Assembly: GCF_051859345.1 (NCBI RefSeq)
Contig: NZ_JBHYFV010000005.1
Coordinates: 62,001-126,000 of the forward strand
DNA length: 64,000 nucleotides
Origin: Marivita sp051859345
GTDB taxonomy: Bacteria > Pseudomonadota > Alphaproteobacteria > Rhodobacterales > Rhodobacteraceae
Direction of reading: 5' to 3'
Notes under the pieces: model-generated
Told to the model about the DNA's origin: nothing
Databases searched by the model: none
The model's input: the letters and a program-made list of their open reading frames with translations, nothing else
Translations under genes and position numbers: made by a program
In this document: in pieces, positions 8,960-16,824 of the stretch
Layout of the letters: the number at the start of each line of letters is the position of its first letter
Numbering within the stretch: position 1 is the first letter of the stretch

Positions 8960-10289
8960 GAAACTCCGGGTTCTGATTGTCGATGATGACACCGAGATGC
9001 GCCAGTCCCTGGCGGTCTTGCTTGAACGTTCTGGTTGGATCACGGACGCCGTTGGCAGCGCAGAAAGTGCCCTGACCCGACTTGAGGCCACGGCACCTGA
9101 TGTAGTGCTGTCGGATGTCCGGATGCCCGGGAAGTCCGGTCTTGAATTGCTGGAAGAGATGTCAAAGCGACCCGCGCCGCCGCTTGTTCTTATCTCGGCG
9201 CATGGCGACATTCCCATGGCGGTGGATGCGATTCAGAACGGGGCCTATTCCTTTCTGGAAAAGCCCTTTGAACCTCGGCGACTATTGACTGTTCTCAAAC
9301 ACGCTGCCGAACAGCATCGCCTGTCGGACATGACCAGACGCATGCGTGAACAACTTGTGTCACTGTCGGGGCTGGATCGTGTGCTGCTGGGCAGCGATCT
9401 GCGCGTGGCAGAGTTGAAAGCTGAAGCGGTTGACCTTGCCATGGCTGACGGTCCGGTTCTGATTACCGGGGAAACCGGAACCGGCAAGGAACTGGTTGCG
9501 CGCGCGTTGCATCGTTTGGGGCCGCGCAGGGACAGGGAATTTGTTGCGGTCAATTGTGCAACACTCGCCCCAGAAAGGGTCGAGGAACAGGTGTTCGGGA
9601 CGGCGCACACGCTTCTGGGAAGTTTTCGCAAGGCGGATGGTGGCACGTTGTTTCTGGATGAAGTGGCAGCATGCCCGGTCGAAGTGCAGACCAAGTTGCT
9701 CAGGGCGATTGAGACCGGTGTGATCCATCCCGTTGGAACGGATGACGAGGTCCAGACCGATGTGCGCATCGTCGCGGCCACCAACGAAGATCTTGGGCCG
9801 ATGGTGGGTGCCGGCAAATTTCGCGCGGATTTCCTGTTTCGCCTGAACACGTTCGAACTGCGTCTGCCGAGATTGATGGATCGCGGGGACGACATTGTCA
9901 TGCTGTACGAGCATTTTGTGTCGCAACTTTGCGAAACCTACGAAATCGGGCCAATCGACATGACGGCGGAAGATGTTGCGGCGCTGTTGGCGCATCAATG
10001 GCCGGGAAATGTCCGCGAACTACGCCACGTTGCGGAACGCCGCGTGCTGGCCGCGCGCCGCGGTGCTGGTTCGGTGGCTGATGCGCTCAAGACCGATGAT
10101 TTGATTGATGACGTGCCCGCCACCTTGCGGGAAGCTGTGGCGCGGTTCGAAAAAACGTTGATCTCGCAGGCGATCTCGAACCATGGCGGGCGCATGGACG
10201 CTGTTGCCGAGGCGCTGGGTATTGGTCGTCGCACGCTCAACGATAAAATCGTCAAGCTGGGTTTGGAGAAATCCAAGTTGCTGGAGTGA
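8952..10289 (+). CDS. DctD-like response regulator lacking the GAFTGA loop
   Basis: A 445-residue NtrC-family regulator: receiver domain (phosphoacceptor Asp55 in VLSDVRMPG, Lys in EKPFEP), AAA+ domain (Walker A GETGTGKE at 173-180, Walker B GGTLFLDE at 230-237) and a C-terminal Fis-type helix-turn-helix (LGIGRRTLNDKI). Between VFG (214-216) and the Walker B region there are about 8 fewer residues than in normal members. The GAFTGA loop that contacts sigma-54 is absent; the text there reads FGTAHTLLGSFRKADGG. Such a protein is not expected to remodel sigma-54 polymerase. Rhodobacter capsulatus NtrC, which also lacks this loop, works with the housekeeping sigma factor. Confidence 0.9.
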   Translation: MPEKLRVLIVDDDTEMRQSLAVLLERSGWITDAVGSAESALTRLEATAPDVVLSDVRMPGKSGLELLEEMSKRPAPPLVLISAHGDIPMAVDAIQNGAYSFLEKPFEPRRLLTVLKHAAEQHRLSDMTRRMREQLVSLSGLDRVLLGSDLRVAELKAEAVDLAMADGPVLITGETGTGKELVARALHRLGPRRDREFVAVNCATLAPERVEEQVFGTAHTLLGSFRKADGGTLFLDEVAACPVEVQTKLLRAIETGVIHPVGTDDEVQTDVRIVAATNEDLGPMVGAGKFRADFLFRLNTFELRLPRLMDRGDDIVMLYEHFVSQLCETYEIGPIDMTAEDVAALLAHQWPGNVRELRHVAERRVLAARRGAGSVADALKTDDLIDDVPATLREAVARFEKTLISQAISNHGGRMDAVAEALGIGRRTLNDKIVKLGLEKSKLLE

Positions 10290-10292
10290 CCT

Positions 10293-10340
10293 CTGCGGAA
10301 TTCCGCAGGCGGTGTTGTCGCTAACCTGCGGATTGTTTCC
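10293..10340 (+). promoter_or_regulatory. Palindromic operator plus half-site upstream of the second TAXI receptor
   Basis: CTGCGGAATTCCGCAG at 10293-10308 is a perfect 16-bp palindrome. A second CTGCGGA half-site begins at 10326 or one base later depending on alignment, about 33 bp (three helical turns) downstream. Both precede the TAXI gene start at 10410 and directly follow the response regulator gene. A Fis-type dimer would bind such a site, so it is the best candidate operator for that regulator. The palindrome has no loop or T-run, so a terminator is less likely. Confidence 0.5.
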
Positions 10341-10409
10341 TACCCCTTTTGCGTTCCTTTGCGTAAGGTGACGTCAGCGCTGTTAAGGTGCACATACTGG
10401 GAGGACTTC

Positions 10410-11420
10410 ATGAAATACTTCAAGACCGCCGCGCTTGCGGCGACAATCGCTCTATCTGGCGTCGCTGCTCATGCTCAGGATGAGGGCGGAAGCTATGTGT
10501 TGACCACGGCTTCGACAGGCGGGACCTACTATCCCGTGGGTGTTGCCTTGGCGACGCTGGTGAAAGTCAAACTCGAACCGAGCCAGAATATCGGCATGTC
10601 CGCGATCAGCTCTGCGGGATCGGGCGAAAACATTCGCCTTCTGCGCGAAGGCGAAGCGCAGTTTGGCATTTTGCAGGGTCTGTTCGGCTTCTACGCGGCG
10701 ACAGGCACGGGCCCGATCGCAGAGGTCGGACCGCAGGAAAATCTGCGCTCTGTTTCGATGCTGTGGCAGAACGTGGAACATTTTGTTGTATCGTCCGACG
10801 TGGCGCCGACAGGCACGCTTGCAGACATGGTTGCTCTCAAGGGTGAAGGAATGGCGATGGGCGCGCAGAACTCTGGGACGATCGGATCGAACAGAACGAT
10901 CCTGTCCGGTTTTGGCGTTGACATCGACACTGATTACGAACTGGTCTACGGCGGCTACGGTCCGGCCGCAGAAGCACTGCAAAACGGTCAGGTCAAGGGC
11001 ATTGGAGCCCCTGGTGGTGTTCCAGTTGGTGCGATCAGCCAGCTGATGGCATCTGCCGGTGACAGCGTGACGCTGCTCAGTCTGACAGAAGAAGAAGTGG
11101 CGATGGCGGATTCGGATCGCGGACTCTGGACGCCTTACACCATTCCGGCAGGGTCATATCCGGGTCAGGACACGGATGTGCAGACTGTTGCACAGCCGAA
11201 CTTCCTTGCCACAAATGCGGATTTGCCGGAAGAGCACGTCTATCAGCTCACCAAGGCGATTTACGAGAACCTGCCCTTTCTTCAGGCCATTCACCCCGCA
11301 ACCAAGGTGATGAGCATCGACAGCGCAATTGCGGGGCTTCCGCTGCCGTTGCACCCCGGTGCGCTGCGCTATTACCAGGAAATCGGATTGGACGTTCCCG
11401 AGCGTCTGATCGCCAACTGA
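10410..11420 (+). CDS. TAXI-family TRAP solute receptor (second system)
   Basis: A 336-residue periplasmic binding protein with a clear signal peptide (MKYFKTAALAATIALSGVAAHAQ). YVLTTASTGGTYYPVGVALA is the TAXI signature region, followed by AISSAGSGENIRLLREGEAQFG. The start at 10410 is supported by GGGAGGA at 10399-10405; a frame-open codon at 10359 has no such site. It presents a ligand to the fused permease encoded 63 bp downstream. It is clearly divergent in sequence from the receptor at 4839-5822, so the two systems probably recognise different ligands. Expression is likely under the adjacent two-component system. Confidence 0.9.
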   Translation: MKYFKTAALAATIALSGVAAHAQDEGGSYVLTTASTGGTYYPVGVALATLVKVKLEPSQNIGMSAISSAGSGENIRLLREGEAQFGILQGLFGFYAATGTGPIAEVGPQENLRSVSMLWQNVEHFVVSSDVAPTGTLADMVALKGEGMAMGAQNSGTIGSNRTILSGFGVDIDTDYELVYGGYGPAAEALQNGQVKGIGAPGGVPVGAISQLMASAGDSVTLLSLTEEEVAMADSDRGLWTPYTIPAGSYPGQDTDVQTVAQPNFLATNADLPEEHVYQLTKAIYENLPFLQAIHPATKVMSIDSAIAGLPLPLHPGALRYYQEIGLDVPERLIAN

Positions 11421-11435
11421 TCCAAGCAATTTCGG

Positions 11436-11460
11436 CCAGCCCGCGTTTGACGTGGGCTGG
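11436..11460 (+). terminator. Hairpin between TAXI receptor and permease genes (second system)
   Basis: CCAGCCC (11436-11442) pairs with GGGCTGG (11454-11460), followed by TTCTCT. It lies between the receptor stop and the permease start. The same gene-hairpin-gene layout is seen in the first TRAP system, which supports a role in giving more receptor than permease. Confidence 0.55.
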
Positions 11461-11483
11461 TTCTCTGATGTTTGGGTGGAACC

Positions 11484-13598
11484 ATGTCAAAGAATGAAGA
11501 AGACGAGGACGGAGGCCGCCTCCGTTCGTTCGATGGGCTTGCCGACAAGGCTGTGTCGACCATCTGTTTTGTGATCGCTGTCACGCATATCTATGTGGCC
11601 TTTGATCCGATTCTGTCGGAGCTTCAGCGTAATGCGTTTCACTTTGCAGGCTTCGCCCTTCTGGCCGCCCTGTTTTACCCGATGTGGCGCGGATCGTCCG
11701 GAAAAGCGGCACCACTCGCGATTGATCTGACATTGGGTGTGGCGGTTGCCCTTTCTGCTGTTTGGCTCGCCCAGGCCGAGAACGCGATCTATGACAGAGG
11801 TGTCAAGTTTTCCACGCCGGATTGGATTGCGGCCAGCATTTGTATCGTCGGTGCGATCGAACTGACACGTCGCGTGGCTGGTATCATCATTCCCATTCTG
11901 ATCATTTCATCGCTCACCTATGTGGCCTATTGGGGGCGCTTCGTCGGCGGTGTGTTTTCGTTTCCCGGCCTCAGTGCGGAAACCGTCGCGTTTCGGTCGA
12001 TCTATGGCGATGACGCCATGTTCGGGACGATAGCGCGCATCTCGTCGACCTATGTGTTCCTGTTCATAATTTTCGGTGCGTTCCTTCTGCGTTCGGGTGC
12101 CGGTGAATTCGTGATCAACATGGCCCGCGCCGTGGCGGGCAAGCTGGTGGGTGGGCCTGGCATCGTGGCCGTTATCGCGTCCGGTTTGACCGGTACGATC
12201 TCTGGCTCTGCCGTTGCCAACACAGCCTCAACCGGAGTGATCACCATACCGCTGATGAAGCGCGCAGGTTTTGCGCCGAAATTCGCGGGCGGAGTCGAGG
12301 CTGCGGCATCGACGGGAGGGCAATTGATGCCACCGATCATGGGCGCAGGTGCCTTTGTGATGGCCAGCTTTACACAGATCCCCTACGAAACGATTGTGGC
12401 CATCGCGGCCTTGCCGGCGCTGTTGTATTTCTTGTCTGTGGCGTTCTTCGTGCGTATCGAAGCCCGTCGCAACAATCTGCAACCGATTCCCGATGAAGGC
12501 CAAACGCTATGGTCTGCCTTCAAGGAAGGCGGCGCGAGTTTCTGCATTCCGATTGCCACGCTGATCACTCTTTTGGTCATCGGGTTTACCCCCACCTACG
12601 CGGCGGTGTTTGGTATTCTTGCCGTGATCGCCTCCAGCTGGCTGACCAAGAATCGCATGGGTCCAAAGGCCGTCGTCGAGGCGTTTGTGATGGGCTCCAA
12701 AGGCATGGTGCTGACGGCAGTTCTGCTGTGTTCCGTCGGGCTTGTCGTGAACGTCATCGCGACGGCTGGGATCGGCAACACCTTCAGCCTGATGATTACA
12801 AGCTGGGCTGGCGGCAACATTCTGATTGCCCTGATCCTTATCGCGCTGGCGAGCCTGGTTCTTGGCATGGGTCTGCCTGTGACAGCGGCCTATATCGTTC
12901 TTGCGACGCTGTCGGCCCCGGCGCTTTCGGGCATGATCAGCGATCAGTTCGTCATCACGCAACTGGCGGCAGGCACGCTGCCCGAAGCAGCCAAAGCTGT
13001 ATTGTTGTTCGGGGTGCCGGATCAGATCGAGATGCTTAGTCGGGAACTGACCCATGCCGAAGCCGCCGGATTGATCAAAGGCCTGCCGATCGAGATTGCG
13101 GCGCCTTTGCGCGATCTGGTTGTGCCGCCCGCTGTTGCCACAAGCGCGATACTGTCGGCACATATGATCATCTTCTGGTTGTCACAGGACAGCAATGTGA
13201 CACCACCAGTCGCGTTGGCTGCCTTTACTGCGGCGGCAATTGCCAAGGCGCCCGCCATGGCAACAGGTGTGGCCAGCTGGAAGCTTGCCAAAGGTCTTTA
13301 CATCATCCCGGTCCTGTTCGCGTACACACCGTTCCTGTCCGGAGACTGGCCCGCCATGCTACAGGTCTTCTGTTTCGGCACTGTTGGGGTTTACGCCCTG
13401 GCAGGGGCGTTGCAGGGATGTATGGAAAAGCCCTTTGGTCTTGTCATGCGGGCGCTTTGCCTTGCTGCGGGACTTGCGTCTTTGTGGCCGGATCATTTTG
13501 TTCTGAACATTGCCGGGGCACTTGCCGTGTTTGCGTTGTTGTTCTCGAACATTCGATACGGAAAAACGCCGGTGACAACCGCGACTGTAGCGTCTTAG
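11484..13598 (+). CDS. TRAP transporter fused permease, TAXI-associated (second system)
   Basis: A 704-residue multi-spanning inner-membrane protein with fused small and large TRAP subunits. A short acidic cytoplasmic N-terminus (KNEEDEDGG) precedes the first membrane segment. Conserved blocks SGSAVANTASTGVITIPLMK, EAAASTGGQLMPPIMGAGAF and LGMGLPVTAAYI match the family. The start at 11484 has GGGTGGA upstream; a TTG at 11472 overlaps that site and is less likely. An insertion around residues 490-530 (EAAKAVLLFGVPDQIEMLSR) is longer than the matching part of the first permease. It works with the receptor at 10410-11420. Confidence 0.92.
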   Translation: MSKNEEDEDGGRLRSFDGLADKAVSTICFVIAVTHIYVAFDPILSELQRNAFHFAGFALLAALFYPMWRGSSGKAAPLAIDLTLGVAVALSAVWLAQAENAIYDRGVKFSTPDWIAASICIVGAIELTRRVAGIIIPILIISSLTYVAYWGRFVGGVFSFPGLSAETVAFRSIYGDDAMFGTIARISSTYVFLFIIFGAFLLRSGAGEFVINMARAVAGKLVGGPGIVAVIASGLTGTISGSAVANTASTGVITIPLMKRAGFAPKFAGGVEAAASTGGQLMPPIMGAGAFVMASFTQIPYETIVAIAALPALLYFLSVAFFVRIEARRNNLQPIPDEGQTLWSAFKEGGASFCIPIATLITLLVIGFTPTYAAVFGILAVIASSWLTKNRMGPKAVVEAFVMGSKGMVLTAVLLCSVGLVVNVIATAGIGNTFSLMITSWAGGNILIALILIALASLVLGMGLPVTAAYIVLATLSAPALSGMISDQFVITQLAAGTLPEAAKAVLLFGVPDQIEMLSRELTHAEAAGLIKGLPIEIAAPLRDLVVPPAVATSAILSAHMIIFWLSQDSNVTPPVALAAFTAAAIAKAPAMATGVASWKLAKGLYIIPVLFAYTPFLSGDWPAMLQVFCFGTVGVYALAGALQGCMEKPFGLVMRALCLAAGLASLWPDHFVLNIAGALAVFALLFSNIRYGKTPVTTATVAS

Positions 13599-13625
13599 AC
13601 CCTATCGCACGAAAGCCGGATCACT

Positions 13626-14399
13626 TCAGGAATAGGCACAGTCCGGTCCCCGATCCAACGGCGTATCGATTGTGATTTCGGTTGGACTCCAATCGAAAAT
13701 CGCAAGCGCCTGACCACTGTCAAAGCCCACATAGAGCGTTCCGGTCTCAGGCTGGAGCGCAACCCCCTCGGCATCCGATCCGAAGTCCGAAAGCGGCGAG
13801 ACGGAAAGAACCCGCCCATCTGGGGCCAGTTCAAACAGGCTGTTGCGGCCCTCGTTGTCATCAACCACAAGGATATTGCCGGAATAAGGGTCGCGGGTGA
13901 CTCCTTGCGGTTCGGTCATGCGCGGATCGAAGGTGTCACCGAACAGTTCCATCAACACGGTGCCATCGGGCGCAATACGCATGAGCCGAGACGGGTCGTC
14001 TTCGACCACGAGGAAACTGCCATCCGCATCCTGATGCAGACCCTCGGTGTCATAAAGCGTATCGCTAAGGCGAAAGGGCGTGTCGATCGGTCGACCTTCG
14101 CGCGTCAAGCGACGGAATTCACCCCAGCCATTCGCGATCAGAATGCCCCCGTCTTCGACGGTAAGACTGCGCACGGACCGCATGCCTGCGTCAAACCGGC
14201 GAAGCTCTTTGCCAAAGGTGGATAACAGGACCACTTCGTTGCTTTCGTTGGCGACCCAGATGCCACAGACCAATGCGTCATAAGCAATGCTCACCGCGCG
14301 AAAATTCGCAATGGTTTCCCGGTGATAGATGTCCGCAATGGAAGGAGTGGCAACACAGGTGGCACCTGCGACGACCGCACTGGCCAGAAATTTCCGCAT
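13626..14399 (-). CDS. Secreted SdiA-regulated-like beta-propeller protein
   Basis: A 257-residue protein with a signal peptide (MRKFLASAVVAGATCVATPSIA). The rest is a series of short repeats of the form G-x-LxVxDD/E-x2-R-L, such as EDDPSRLMRIAPDG, LVVDDNEGRNSLFELAPDG and TLYVGFDSGQAL. These are typical of SdiA-regulated/NHL-type propellers. No catalytic residues can be named. GGAGG lies 6 nt before the ATG. It is divergent from the oxidoreductase at 14582 and its 3' end faces the TRAP permease. Function unknown; a periplasmic binding or sensing role is only a guess. Confidence 0.7.
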   Translation of the reverse strand: MRKFLASAVVAGATCVATPSIADIYHRETIANFRAVSIAYDALVCGIWVANESNEVVLLSTFGKELRRFDAGMRSVRSLTVEDGGILIANGWGEFRRLTREGRPIDTPFRLSDTLYDTEGLHQDADGSFLVVEDDPSRLMRIAPDGTVLMELFGDTFDPRMTEPQGVTRDPYSGNILVVDDNEGRNSLFELAPDGRVLSVSPLSDFGSDAEGVALQPETGTLYVGFDSGQALAIFDWSPTEITIDTPLDRGPDCAYS

Positions 14400-14581
14400 C
14401 CGTGACCTCCTGCTGATCCCTGAAACCTGTTTCAGCGCGCCGGGATTTCAAGGCAGACGCGCATTGTGTCATTGGTCTGCCAAGCATCTTGCGGAAACAC
14501 ACTGCTTGTTCCGTCCCGGACAACCATGCCATCTTTGCGCCCAGCCGCCGCAAGCTCTGTGGTACGAACGGGATGATCCAG

Positions 14582-15823
14582 ATGAAAAAGCACGTCATCG
14601 TCATTGGCGCGGGCATCGTTGGTGTTTCCACGGCCATCTGGCTCAAACGCTTTGGCCAGGAAGTAACTGTCATTGATCGCGACGGTCCGGGCCAAGGTAC
14701 GTCTTTTGGCAATGCGGGCCTGCTTGCCGCCTGCGCAATGGTGCCTGTGACGACTCCGGGTTTGATCAGCAAGGCGCCGAAAATGCTGCTTGATCGCAAT
14801 TCACCGCTTTTCGCGCGCTGGTCCTATTTGCCGCGCATTACCCCATGGTTGGTGCGGTATCTCAAACATGCGAATGACCGCGACACGCGTCGCATTGCGG
14901 CTGATCTGAACGGCATTACGGCTGATACTGTTGCCCAGCACTTTGCCCTGACCGAAGGTCTTAAGGCGCGCGAATTCCTCAGGAAAAGCGACTACGCTTA
15001 TGCCTATGCATCCCGTTCGGAATTCGAAGCCGACAGCTATTCCTGGGAACTGCGCCGCGAACACGGGTTCGAGCCGACTTTGATCGACGGGTCCGCGGTT
15101 CAGGAATTCGATCCGAATTTTGGTCCAAGCATCACATGTCTTGCCGTGGTCAAGGATCATGGTTTCGTCGTTGACCCCGGTGGCTATGTCGCTGGATTGG
15201 CACAGGAATTCCAAGACATGGGGGGGCGCGTACTTCAGGCCACCGTGCAGGACATCCAAACACGTGAAGGCATGGCGCCGCGGGTCATCACACCGGACGG
15301 TCCCATAGAGTGCGATAGCGTGGTTCTGGCGTCAGGCGCATGGTCAAAACCGCTGATGTCCAGCTTGGGCCTGAACATTCCTCTGGAAAGCGAACGCGGC
15401 TATCATATCGTGATGACCGATGCCTCTGGCGGCCCCCGCGCGCCGTCGATGATATCCTCCGGTAAATTTGTCGCCACACCTATGAAGGCAGGTCTGCGGT
15501 GCGCTGGAATTGTCGAACTTGGCGGCCTAGAGGCAGGACCGTCAGAGGCGCCTTTCGCGCTGTTGCGACGTCAGATCAAAGAGGCGTTTCCGTTACTCGA
15601 ATTCGATCGGGAAGAGACATGGATGGGGCACCGGCCAGCCACAACTGACAGTTTGCCACTGATCGGACAAGTGCGGCAAACCGGGGTCTATACCGCGTTT
15701 GGTCATCAGCATGTCGGGCTGACTGCTGGCCCCAAGACCGGGCGAATGGTGGCAGGTCTGATTGCCAACCAGCCCACCAATCAGGATCTGACCCCGTTCG
15801 CGCCGCATCGCTTTGGACGCTGA
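14582..15823 (+). CDS. FAD-dependent oxidoreductase, D-amino acid dehydrogenase (DadA) type
   Basis: A 413-residue flavoprotein. The FAD-binding GAGIVGVSTAIWL motif lies at the N-terminus, followed by QEVTVIDRDGPGQGTSFGNAG, the usual DadA-like second strand and glycine loop. The C-terminal WMGHRPATTDSLPLIG and TAFGHQHVGLTAGPKTG blocks match D-amino acid dehydrogenases. These membrane-linked enzymes oxidise D-amino acids to keto acids. Two starts are possible, 14573 and 14582; I chose 14582 because it gives the family N-terminus (MKKHVIVIGAG). The ribosome binding site is weak for both. Substrate not determinable; related glycine or hydroxyproline-type oxidases cannot be excluded. Confidence 0.85.
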   Translation: MKKHVIVIGAGIVGVSTAIWLKRFGQEVTVIDRDGPGQGTSFGNAGLLAACAMVPVTTPGLISKAPKMLLDRNSPLFARWSYLPRITPWLVRYLKHANDRDTRRIAADLNGITADTVAQHFALTEGLKAREFLRKSDYAYAYASRSEFEADSYSWELRREHGFEPTLIDGSAVQEFDPNFGPSITCLAVVKDHGFVVDPGGYVAGLAQEFQDMGGRVLQATVQDIQTREGMAPRVITPDGPIECDSVVLASGAWSKPLMSSLGLNIPLESERGYHIVMTDASGGPRAPSMISSGKFVATPMKAGLRCAGIVELGGLEAGPSEAPFALLRRQIKEAFPLLEFDREETWMGHRPATTDSLPLIGQVRQTGVYTAFGHQHVGLTAGPKTGRMVAGLIANQPTNQDLTPFAPHRFGR

Positions 15824-15858
15824 GCATCTGTACTGCCAAACACCTCGATTTTTAAGTG

Positions 15859-15874
15859 TTAAGCTGGGATTTAC
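15859..15874 (+). promoter_or_regulatory. CtrA-like half-sites upstream of motB
   Basis: TTAA at 15859-15862, seven bases, then TTTAC at 15870-15874. The established CtrA consensus in alphaproteobacteria is TTAA-N7-TTAAC, so there is one mismatch. It lies about 45-60 bp before the motB start, where an activator site would be expected. CtrA controls flagellar genes in Rhodobacteraceae. Confidence 0.4.
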
Positions 15875-15917
15875 ATCCTCCTGCTATCCCAATCGCGGGG
15901 CGTAAGGAGTGTAGGGA

Positions 15918-16721
15918 ATGGCGGTCGACAGAAATGTCGCGCCAGTCATTATCAAGCGTAAGAAAGTGATCGTTGCGGGCGGGCATCATGGCGGTGCCTG
16001 GAAGGTGGCCTATGCCGACTTCGTCACCGCAATGATGGCGTTCTTTATGCTGATGTGGCTGTTGAACGCGACGACGGAAAAACAACGAAAAGGGATCGCA
16101 GATTACTTTAGCCCGACCGCCCCGATCAGCCGCTTATCCAGTGGCTCGAACGGCATGTTCATGGGCGACAGCGTGTTTGCCGACGATGTACTGCCCCGGA
16201 TGGGTGTTGGGGCCAGTTCCTTGCAGGAATCCACTGAAAACTCGGAAAATGAAGACGCGCAAGATCAGGCCTTCAAAGAGATGCAGGACATTCTTCTTGG
16301 TCTGGGGGGCGAAAGCATGGTCGAAGACCGGTGGCTTCGACATGTCGTCACACGGGTGACCGACGAAGGCCTTGTCCTCGAGTTCTTCGACGCCCCGGAC
16401 GATCCATTGTTCACGGATGGTGCTGAACCAACCAAGCTGCTTCACGAGATTGTCTATGCTGTCCGCGAAGCCAGTAGACTTGTGAGCAATCAAATTGCAA
16501 TCGAAGGCCATGTCGCCAAGGTACCTGTCGTGCGGATCGACGATCCAGTCTGGGATTGGTCAGCAGATCGCGCGTTCCGAATATCAGAGCTGTTGACGGG
16601 GTATGGGCTTGAACCAGATCGCCTGCGTCGGGTGACCGCCTACGGTGACCGCGAACCGATCGTCGACAACCTCATGGCTGATCGCAACAACCGGATTGAG
16701 GTCATTTACCTGCGATATTGA
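15918..16721 (+). CDS. motB: Flagellar motor stator protein MotB
   Basis: A 267-residue inner-membrane protein with one N-terminal membrane segment (about residues 33-52). Asp34 in YADFVTAMMAFFMLMWLL matches the essential proton-accepting Asp32 of E. coli MotB. The C-terminal OmpA-like peptidoglycan-binding domain is seen in AIEGHV, RAFRISELL and the DRNNRIEVIYL end. It pairs with MotA to form the stator that drives the flagellum. motA is not adjacent but lies five genes downstream, with hook and ring genes in between. A CtrA-like site lies upstream. Confidence 0.92.
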   Translation: MAVDRNVAPVIIKRKKVIVAGGHHGGAWKVAYADFVTAMMAFFMLMWLLNATTEKQRKGIADYFSPTAPISRLSSGSNGMFMGDSVFADDVLPRMGVGASSLQESTENSENEDAQDQAFKEMQDILLGLGGESMVEDRWLRHVVTRVTDEGLVLEFFDAPDDPLFTDGAEPTKLLHEIVYAVREASRLVSNQIAIEGHVAKVPVVRIDDPVWDWSADRAFRISELLTGYGLEPDRLRRVTAYGDREPIVDNLMADRNNRIEVIYLRY

Positions 16722-16754
16722 TCCGATCCGATGAAGTAGATCGATTTTTATCCG

Positions 16755-16770
16755 TTAGGCCGCCGTTAAA
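16755..16770 (+). promoter_or_regulatory. CtrA-like half-sites upstream of flgE
   Basis: TTAG at 16755-16758, seven bases, then TTAAA at 16766-16770, two mismatches to TTAA-N7-TTAAC. It sits 55-70 bp before the flgE start in the 103-bp gap after motB. Weak alone, but a second such spacing upstream of a second flagellar gene makes it worth recording. Confidence 0.3.
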
Positions 16771-16824
16771 CCCATCGCCCTAATGGTGTGAGGACAACGT
16801 GTACCCACACCAGAAAGGCGTTTC

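Noticed and set aside
10340..10409. Sigma-54 promoter in front of the second TAXI gene
   Set aside because: A GG-N10-GC spacing exists around 10364-10377, but the surrounding bases do not match TGGCAC and TTGC, and the regulator lacks the sigma-54 contact loop.
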